Shown: positions 55,847 to 64,000 of the stretch, piece by piece
Layout of the letters: each line of letters begins with the position of its first letter
Position numbering within the stretch: the first letter of the stretch is position 1
The notes under the pieces: model-generated
The model's input: only the letters and a program-made list of their open reading frames with translations
What the model was told of the DNA's origin: nothing
Database searches by the model: none
NCBI GenBank assembly: GCA_018136815.1
Contig: CM030940.1
Location: 4,283,761-4,347,760, forward strand
Reading direction: 5' to 3'
DNA length: 64,000 bases
DNA from: Isochrysis galbana
Lineage: Eukaryota; Haptophyta; Isochrysidales; Isochrysidaceae
Translations under genes and position numbers: made by a program

Positions 55847-56215
55847 CTATCGTTCCGGGGTGTGTACCTCGCCAGTTTGTCGAGCGTTTCGAGTATCCTG
55901 ACTATTTTCGGGGCATTCGCCTAGGTGAGCGGAGGATTCATTTGCCACTTTGCACATGCGGCAGGTTTTGTCCCTGTCTGCGAAGCGGTTGTAAGTGCCT
56001 ATCCGTCTGTGGATGCCGTGCGGCGCGACCAAGGTTGCGCTCACCTGCTCCGCCTCTGCGGGCGGACGCGGCCGCTTCGCCTGCGACAACTCCATGGGTA
56101 CTGGTACTAGGGGGCGCCCTCGGCGGGGGGCCCGAAGGAGAGGTGGGGAGCGGCGGCGCGCGGCGCGCTCCACGGCAACCAACTATAATGTTAGTTGGGG
56201 GAGCGGCTTGTGAAA
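55847..56215 (-). mobile_element. LINE copy 3 with internal deletion joining ORF1 start to the 3' zinc knuckle
   Basis: On the minus strand the 5' end (ACTAACATTATAGTTGG, then GTGGAGCGCGCC) and ORF1 start MELSQAKRPRPPAEAEQVSA match copy 1. Right after VAPHG the frame jumps to HRRIGTYNRFADRDKTCRMC and SSAHLGEC, which correspond to the zinc-knuckle region of copy 2. Roughly 4-5 kb (rest of ORF1, endonuclease, RT) is missing, with the frame kept across the junction. Confidence 0.82.
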
Positions 56216-56705
56216 AAATAGGGGGAGGAAAGGGGGCGGGGAAGGGGCTCGTGAAATAAAGGGGAGGAGGGGCACAGGGCGGGGTGGGGCGGGGCAGAGG
56301 CGGGGGGGGGGGGGGGGTCGGTAGAAGTCACAAGCGGAGAGCACGGGGACGGAAGAAGTCCCGCGCCTTTCATAAGTAAGATTAGTGCACAGCTACCAGT
56401 ACGAGAAACCCCCGATAGCTATCGGGGGGCGTTGGCTCCTCGGGCTCCTGGGGGGTTACATAGATAAATCAGATTTCACATTTTCAAGCTGCCCATACCA
56501 AGAATCGACAAAGACATTGAATGCCGTGCGCCGCGCACACTGCGACGAGCGCCAGCACGTCTAGATCAACACAATTATCACAGTATACGCGGGGAGGCTC
56601 AAGCGAAGTGTGTCCGGCATCGATGATGCCTCCGCGCAAGAGAAATAGAGCATGGTGGGCAGATGGCGCACGAGCAGACGCCGCGCGCGTTCGAGGCGGA
56701 GCCTC
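56216..56705. other. G-rich 3' flank of the channel gene
   Basis: GGGG-rich 56218-56320, then unique sequence to the channel stop codon. No gene. Confidence 0.45.
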
Positions 56706-59700
56706 CTAGGTCGATAGGTCCGGGCTGTCATTGCCGTCCTCGGCAGGCGCCACTCGATTCCGCATCCGCCGTCGCCCAAGTGAGTCCACACTCGAACGCC
56801 CCTGCCCCGCCGGAATTTCCTCGTACATCTTGCGCATAGCATATCCGCGCCAGCGCGACTGTAGCAACGAGACCAGATAGTTTGTAAGCGCTGAATGGTG
56901 CGCCGGCTCCAGGCGCTTGAGCGTGGGTGTGCGTGCTAGCTGCCTGGAAATCTTTATTGTCATTTCGCACACGGGTATCTCCATACTCTCGACGTTGATG
57001 GCACCATCCGCACCTGCGCCAGCTTGGCCCTCTCGTGCCTGCAGCTCACTCGCGAGTCGCTCGCACGTGGCCTGATGCGCGAGTGCGGTGAGAGTTTCGA
57101 CAAAGTGTATACAGCCTCCGTGGTCTGGGATATCGAGTCGACCAAGCAGCTCGAGCATCTGAGAGCGAGACCGGCGGCTACCGCTGATGCCCAGCGGCTC
57201 GGGAAGCTGCTGCAAGATGGCAAGCAGGTTGTGTGAAGGCACAACAAAGGTGCCCTTGGGGTCGAACCGCAACCAGACGTCACGAAAACACTCCAAGTCT
57301 TCGGTTGTAACGCACTTGTTCTCCGAGCCAATGTTCTGAAAGTTATCGACTATCACGCCGATGAAGAGGCCATTTAGAATGATGTAGCCCATCAGCACGT
57401 AGAAGAAGATGAAGAAGATGACCGGGATGAACGAGCCAATCGGGTCAGCACCGCAAGAGCTCACGGGGCCCGAGGAGTCGACGACCGGGCCGCACGTGGG
57501 GCAGCACTTGAGCATGTTGTCGCCCCAGTCAGCAGAAAATAGGTCGTGCATGATGAGGTTGTAGGACTCGCCAGTTGAGCAGCGGAAGAGCGTCAGGAAG
57601 GAAACAAGCAGGGACCCGAAGTTCGCATGGCGGTTCAGGTTGTCGCCCCAGTTTGAGTCACCCATCGAAAAGTAGTACGGTGTCTCTTCCGTAGTGCAAT
57701 TCTCGCCTAGGCCTATCGTGCGCTGGTAGTACGAACATGGAATATTCTGTGGCAGCACCTCAGCGAGCGACGGGTCATACGAAACGGGCGCACCGCCGTG
57801 CCACGGGTAAGTGCCGCCGTCGGTCGACCACGTGTTGGTGCACGTGAAGTTGCCGTGCGCGGGATCGGAATTGCACCTCGTCTGGCCCCAGTTGCCCGGA
57901 GTGTAGTTGGCGGCCCAGAAGAAGGAGGTGAAGAAGACAGAGAAGATGTACATGAAGAGGCCCATGAGCACCCCTATGTTGCGGAGGCCGGGCAGCGAGA
58001 TTTTGACGGTGATGATGATGGTCCGTAACTGCTTGGCCGTTTTGAGGATACGCAAGATGCGGATCACGCGTAGCAGGCGCACGACGCGTAGCAACGCCGC
58101 CGGGAACGGGAGCACTCCGGAGGCCATGGCGGTGGTGACAATGTCAAACAAGGTGAGGCAGACGAGCACGAAATCGAAGTCATTCCACGGCTCTTTGAAG
58201 TACTGCCGAAAGCCGAGGCCGATCCACTTGAGTAGCATCTCGAGCACGTAGAAGGCGAAGAAGACGATGTTGGATATTGTCGACACTTGATAGAACGTCT
58301 CGGCCCAGTAGGTGGACTCGGGGTCCGGGTTGTACACGTCAACGCACATGACCGCCGTGTTGCAGAGGATGATGAACATGATGCCCAAGTCAAACTCCGA
58401 CGAGCAAACGAGGTTGAAGAAGGGTACCCGCCACATCTGCCTCGGAGGGTCGGGCCGGCGGTGGGGGCGGTGTTCGAGGATCGACTTTTGAGCACGGATC
58501 CACTCGCTTTGCTCCTCCGTCATGAAGGCGAGGCCGTCATTCTCCTCTTGGTTCTTGTTGAACGAGTCTAGCACGACGCCTACAACCATGTTTAGCAGCA
58601 CGAAGCACCCCAGAACGATCCAGACCACGAAGAAAAAGGCGCCGAGCGACGGCAACGTGTAATGCTCGTGCGCGCCGAGGGCCCCGTCCGCCTGCTCGGT
58701 GCTCAGCCAGAAGGGCATCACGTACTTTTGGGTTGAGTCGGTGGCCATCACCACGTACATGACGTCGGGCCACCCTTCTAAAGAGGCGATCTCATAAAGC
58801 AGCAGCATCGCGTAGCCCACATTGTCGAAGTTGCCGAAGTTGGGGTTGGTCCACTGCGGGAATTCGGTGTGTTTGCGGTAGTTGTCCGCCCAATCAGGCA
58901 TGTCGGTCAGCTTCACTCCTAGCGTATTGTACCGCGTCAGGTTGTATTTTGGGAGCGTCATGCACTCGTCGTAGTCGCTCTGCCCGTTGAGATAGCCCGG
59001 GACTACGCGGTCCGAGGCCAACCAGTCCGCATGCCAGACGCCCGTCGAGTAGAGTGGGTCGATGCAATAGCCGAGCTTCCCGCCAAACATCTGCACAAAG
59101 ATGATGGAGAAGACGAGCATCGCGCCCACCAGGACCATTGCAAAGGGTGGCAGCGACGGGAGCGAGTCGACGAGCGTATTGGCGACAACGCGCATGTTCT
59201 CGGAGCGCGAGATCAGCCGGAGGGGGCGGATGGCGCGGAAGGCACGCAGCGCACGGAACGCGGCCACTTCCTTGTTGCCGTCGGTGGCGATGGAGATGAC
59301 GGAGACGAGGACGACGGCGAAGTCAATCTTGTTCCAGTTGTTGCGCAGGTACGCCGGGTGGCGCGGGTCTCGCGAGTAGACGAAGCCGAAGGCGACGATC
59401 TTGAGCGCCATCTCCAGGACAAAGACTGCGCTAAAGATCAGGTCGCAATAGGCAATGGTGCGTTTCAACCAAAAGTCTTGGTGCCAGCCGGGCCAATCGA
59501 CGCCAAGGAGGATCGACGAGATGGCGATGAGCACGAAGATGGTCCACTCGAAGGCGCGGTGCCACACAACAGACGCCGCGAATCGCCGGACAGGGCTACT
59601 CCAGGAGAAGAGGAAGAGCGACCGGTCCTTGCACTCGTCGTCTGCGGGCGGCAATTGCGGCAACTCCTCTGCTTTGGAGACACGCGCCGAGTCTTCAACA

Positions 59701-62236
59701 GGCAGGCTGTCGGTGCTTCGCCCCCGGTCGATGCTCCGCCCTCGTCGGAGCTTGGACGATGCCTCGAGGATTCGGTAGCGGCCAAAGACGTAAACCATCA
59801 TTTGCTGAGGCGCACGCTCCGACTCGTTCAGGCGCTCGAGCGACTTGGCTTGCTCCGAGGCCTTCTCTTCCTCCCTATCCTGCTCCATGTTGATGAGCAA
59901 GATGGCGATGAAGAGGTTGAAGAGGACCAGGTTACCCACCACAAACAAAAGCAGAAAGTAGAACGTGGCGATGGAATTGCTATACTCGTGCGTGGCGGCG
60001 TGCTGGTCGAAGTAAATCTCGTTCCAGTTCTCACCAGAGAGGACCACGAAGATGGACAAGAAGGCGCCAAAGAAGGTGTCAAAGTTGTTGGCCGGGTAAG
60101 GGTCATCGTCCGCCCAGGTCGTCTTCATCTCGGCAAAAGCGCACGGGTAGTTGGCCGACGTCCACCGCTGGTTGAACCATGGCTTGGGGAAGTAGCCGGC
60201 GAACAGCTCCATACCGAAGAGCGAGAAGATGATCATGAAGAGCACGAGCAAGACGAGGAGGTAGATGACGGAGACAAAGGACTTCAGTAGCGTGCGCACC
60301 GTTTTGCGCAGGGTCTCGACGGCGCGCACCATTTTGAGCACGCGCAATACGCGTAGCGCGCGCAGCGGTGAGAGAGCAGGTATCCGGCTCTCCATGACCC
60401 CGAATTTGCCCATGAAGTCAAGCACGAGCTCGACCAATGAAATGACCACCACTCCAAAGTCGAAGATGTTCCACAGGTCCCGAAAGTACAAGCTCAGGCC
60501 AAGGCCGAGCATCTTGATGATCGCCTCGACGACGAATGCTAGGGTGAGCAGGCAATTGGCCGAGAACAGCACCCAAAAGTAAGCGGGCCAGACGAAGTCG
60601 GTGGCCGCGCTCGCGCCGGACACAACGAAGGCGTCAGGAGTGGCGGGCGCGAACTCGAGCATCATCACGATGAGGTTCAGTAGGATGCAGGCGATGATGA
60701 CCTTGTCGAATCGCGGGTGGGTACACAGGTGCAGGCAGTACTGGCGCACGCGGTTGGTGTGCTCGAGGCTGGCTGCACACTCCGCAGTGGTCGGCTTGGG
60801 CTCGCCCGCCTGGTCCTCAGCGCCCATGGCCTCGCTGTTCTCTGCGATCCCAAAGTTGTCTGCGATCACCGCGAGGAACAGGTTTAGGATGATGAGGGCG
60901 CCGAGCAAGACCGTGATTACCTGGAAGACGATGCCGACGCCAGGCGCGTCTAGAACGTTGCCGCCGTCTTGCAGTGTGTACATCACGTCCGTCCACCCCT
61001 CAAGCGTGATGGACTGAAAGATGGTCACCATCGCCCAAATGATGTTGTCAAAGTGATCGATGCCCATATTTGGGTTGTCGACAACGGTGCAGTATGCGGA
61101 GTCCTCGGCGCTGCCGGCGCACAGGCATTGCTGCCCGGGCATGCAGGTCCACGAGAGCGCGGCGCCTGTCCAGCCGGTGCCCAGGGTGCGGTTGCCGAGC
61201 GAGCGGCACTCGCCCACGAGCTGCTGCGTCCGATCGTCCAGGTTGCACATCGGGTTGCACGAGGCACCCGTCTCCACCCAGGCTCCATCCTCAAGATAGA
61301 AGCAGCCATGCCGCAGGTGCCCTTTGAATACGTACAGGCCGATGATGCCGAAGAAAGTGAGGAGAAACATGAGCACGGCGGTGACGCGGCACAGCTGCGG
61401 CATTGAGCCAAGGACTGTCTTCACGAGCACCTTGAGCTTGCGCACTCGGTTGACGGCGCGCAAGGGGCGGAGTATCCGGAACAACTTGAGGAACGCTGCG
61501 CTTGCCACAAGGCCGGTCAAGTCGAGCAGGCCGGTCACGACGACCACAAAATCGAGCCAGTTCCATGCGTCGCGCAGGTATGACCCGCGCTCCCATACAA
61601 ACCCCATGGCAATGAGCTTCACCAGCATTTCACAGGTGAAGAGGACCAGAAAAATAATCTCGAGGATGGTGAACACCCTGCAGCAGGAGGGCCGGCACGC
61701 ACTCAGCACAGGCGCCCGGCACATGTCCGCACGGAGAGGCGGCGGCGGATCGCGCGGCACTGTGGTAGGAGATCGAGCAGCGCGTCTACGCCGCGCACCT
61801 GCTCTGCTGCTTGAACTCGTGCAACTCGTCCCAGTAACCCAATCCCCCGTTTGGCCCAACCTTCCACGGATCGGCAGGGCCGCAGCCGCCAGGCGTCGTC
61901 GCGTTGAGCTCGAGCTCCCGCAACGCCCACGTCTGCCATTTGCTCGCCGCGGGCATCACGATCAGGAGGAGCGTATTGATAGCGATGAGCAGCATGATGC
62001 ACCGGTCAAACCAGGGCGATTGCAGCATTCCAATGCATGCGCTTCGCAGTCGGAAGTCGCGTGTCATACAGAAGTACACCTATGCGAGGGAGGCGTCCCA
62101 TCCGCTCGAAGCCATCCAGCACAGGGGGCTGGGGAGGCTGGCTGGCGCATACCGTTCGGGCGTACTTCTCCTTGGGGAGCGCGTCCTGCGCTCGCTCGAC
62201 CACTGCCATAAAGGCATCCTCTGCGCTCTGCTGCAT
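56706..62236 (-). CDS. Four-domain voltage-gated calcium channel alpha-1 subunit, 1778 aa
   Basis: Exons 62236-62153, 62079-61799 and 61677-56706; junctions keep frame and rebuild segment S1 of domain I (WFDRCIMLLIAINTLLLIV). The last exon encodes nearly all of four 6-TM domains. S4 voltage sensors: LFRILRPLRAVNRVRKLK (I), LRALRVLRVLKMVRAV (II), FRALRAFRAIRPLRLISR (III), LRVVRLLRVIRILRILK (IV). Pore loops TLEGW (near 61000), SGENW (60030), SLEGW (58775), TGESY (57565) give the EEEE ring of Ca2+-selective channels. After IV-S6 come an EF-hand-like stretch (TTEDLECFRDVWLRFDPKG) and an IQ motif (LQSRWRGYAMRK). Likely plasma or ciliary membrane, as for algal CAV2-type channels. The start ATG at 62236 is the first in frame near the exon edge; coding may extend upstream through an acceptor near 62325. 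Confidence 0.93.
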
Positions 62237-62692
62237 TTTGCGATCGATCGCGGCTGACTGGTCCTGCGGCGCCTGCGCAGGTGGCCCCGTGGGCAGGGCG
62301 GGAGAGAGGCCCGGCTCTGCCTGCGAGCAGGAGGGGGTGAGCGCTCAGTTTGGCGTGCACGGAACCAGGTGCATGCAGTGGTCCAAGAGCAGTTCGCGGC
62401 AGTGTGCATCAGAGAGCACCGATACTGGCCAGGCCGATGCCGCAGCCAGAGGTGGCCTCACCGCGAGTGGGCGGACGTGGGGTTGTGAGCAGGGAGGAGA
62501 GGCCAAAGGGCACAGAGGAGGGGAAGCTGGAGGCAGCGCGCAAGAGAGGGCAGAAGAGGAAGCGAGCGAGAGGGAGCTCTCTGGCGCTGCATGCCGTGTA
62601 GCGCACAGGGAAAGGAGAGCGAGTGGAAGGAGGGAGGGCGGCGGGGGCGGGGGGGGGAGGAGGGAGGGTGGGTGGGGGGGGGGGGGGGGGGG

Positions 62693-62731
<39 letters not shown>

Positions 62732-64000
62732 GGGAGGGAGGGAGAAGAGAGAGGAGAGAGGAGGGAGAAGAGAGCAGAGAGAAGAGAGAAGAGAGAAGAG
62801 AGAAGAGAGAAGAGAGAGAAGGCGCTCCCGTCTCTCCCCTCCTCCCCTTCTCTCCTCTGCGGTGTGTGTGCGCGGGCGCGCTGCGGCGTGGGAAGGCGCG
62901 CACCATCCACGCACACACGCCAGACGGGGCGGCGTGGGCGGGAGAGGGAGGGAGGGAGGGAGGGAGAAGAGACTCTCACTCCTCTCTCTCGCTCTCTCCT
63001 GCGGGCAGCTGGCGCCTCCCTCTGTGGGGGAGGGGGGGGGGGGGGGAGGGGGGGAAGTGCTGAGAGGAAGGGGGCTGGGGGAAGGGGGTGTATCTTTATT
63101 TTTCGGTGGGATTATGTGAAGAAACGCGGGGAGACGCGCTGGGAGGTGAGGGGGGAGACGGAGAGAGGGAGGGAGGCTAGTGAGAAAGAGAAGGAAGAGA
63201 GGAGAGGGAGTTGTTTATGGATTCTGCACGGGGAACTAGCGTGGTGGGGGGGGAGGAGAGGAGGAGAGAGGGGGAGGGAAGAAGGCCAGAGTATGGGTCG
63301 GTGGGCGTTGAAGTGGAGCTAAAGATGGGGTGGGAGAGAGAAGAGTGTATCGAGGGATCTCGTGAGAACAGATGGGGGGTGGGGGCCAGGAAGTGGAGAG
63401 AGAGAGCCGAAGAGAGAGAGAGAGAGATGGCGACGAGAGAAGAGGCGAAACGTCGCGGCATAGAAATGTACAGCCTCGGCGAGAGAGAAGAAAACTCAAG
63501 GGCGAGGGAAGTCTCACAGACGAAGGACGCCCGACGAAGTCTAATGTAACGCCGGCAGACATTAACGTTCGCGCCGGGGCCTTTTGGGGGGAAGGGCGGC
63601 GTCGCACAGTTTGGCGCCAAACTGCCCGACGGTCTAAAGTATAGTAAGAGAGGTGCCGATAACCTGGGGGAGAGAGGGGGTCTCTCTCCCCCAGAGACCA
63701 GGACCACAAGGCGAAGCTCTGGCAACCCAGCGGGCGCTGTAGATATACATTAGAATGACAGTTACAGTGAAGGAGGGAGGGGGGAGGGGGGGAGAGAGAG
63801 AGAGGGACGGGAGAGAGGAGAGAGGAGAGAGGAGAGGGGGGGGAGAGAGGGAGGGAGAGAGAGAAAAGAGGAGAGAGGAGAGAGGAGAGAAGGAGAAGCG
63901 TAGTACCACGCAGCTTGTTCCCACACCCGGCGAGGCACCACAGGCCGCGCCCCCGGATGGACCCTCAGAGTAGAGAAGAAAGCCACCGCAGTGAGAGGAT
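62237..64000. other. GA/G-rich upstream region of the channel, and right edge of window
   Basis: Possible extra 5' coding of the channel lies at 62237-62325. (GA)n and G-homopolymer stretches occupy 62610-62820, 62930-63060 and 63760-63900. 63530-63640 has a GCCGGCAGACATTAACGTTC region and a TTTGGCGCCAAACTG palindrome near 63610. No other gene recognised. Confidence 0.5.

Noticed and set aside
55403..55924. 173-aa plus-strand frame
   Set aside because: Chimera of a dispersed repeat and antisense LINE sequence.
59031..60290. Plus-strand 419-aa open frame inside the calcium channel
   Set aside because: It is the exact antisense of channel coding sequence; the Glu/Asp/Val-rich composition is what antisense of hydrophobic GC-rich codons gives.

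Overview
The window is nuclear DNA from a GC-rich, intron-bearing, flagellated single-celled eukaryote, most likely an alga. Host genes have GT-AG introns (plus two apparent GC-AG introns), lie on both strands and are far apart. The space between them is filled by LTR and LINE retroelement pieces, short dispersed repeats and very long simple repeats. A ciliary dynein-assembly gene (DAW1) and a four-domain EEEE calcium channel argue for motile flagella. A haptophyte-like alga would fit the GC content, GC-AG introns and (GA)n/(GT)n load, but that is inference and nothing in the window fixes the species. One 100-N run (13350-13449) is a scaffold gap.

Layout. 1-5412: the 3' part of a Ty3/gypsy chromodomain LTR retroelement that carries a phage-type DNA cytosine methyltransferase-like domain upstream of its integrase; its 3' LTR starts at 5223. 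7781-9705: CDK kinase, four exons. 14337-15494: CENP-C-motif protein. 16919-18610 (-): RPC4-like RNA polymerase III subunit. 19501-24766: LINE with AP endonuclease and reverse transcriptase, frame-broken and 3'-rearranged. 25602-26543 (-): TTC1. 28595-31151: DAW1, seven exons. 32443-32991 (-): unknown 182-aa ORF. 35840-38302: Myb/SANT protein. 39637-42870 (-): 5'-truncated LINE. 45568-46479 (-): sulfotransferase-like type II membrane protein. 48279-52186 (-): mitochondrial FAD glycerol-3-phosphate dehydrogenase, 13 exons. 54602-56215: LTR, orphan RNase H and internally deleted LINE pieces. 56706-62236 (-): voltage-gated calcium channel, 1778 aa.

The host genes are unrelated housekeeping and ciliary genes; there is no operon-like grouping. 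Their exon models come from hand translation, checking that every exon boundary keeps frame and restores a family motif. A long polypyrimidine or polypurine tract sits just upstream of nearly every host ATG. The most unusual item is the methyltransferase-bearing retroelement, whose reading frame is also interrupted by one in-frame TAG and then changes frame into the integrase.
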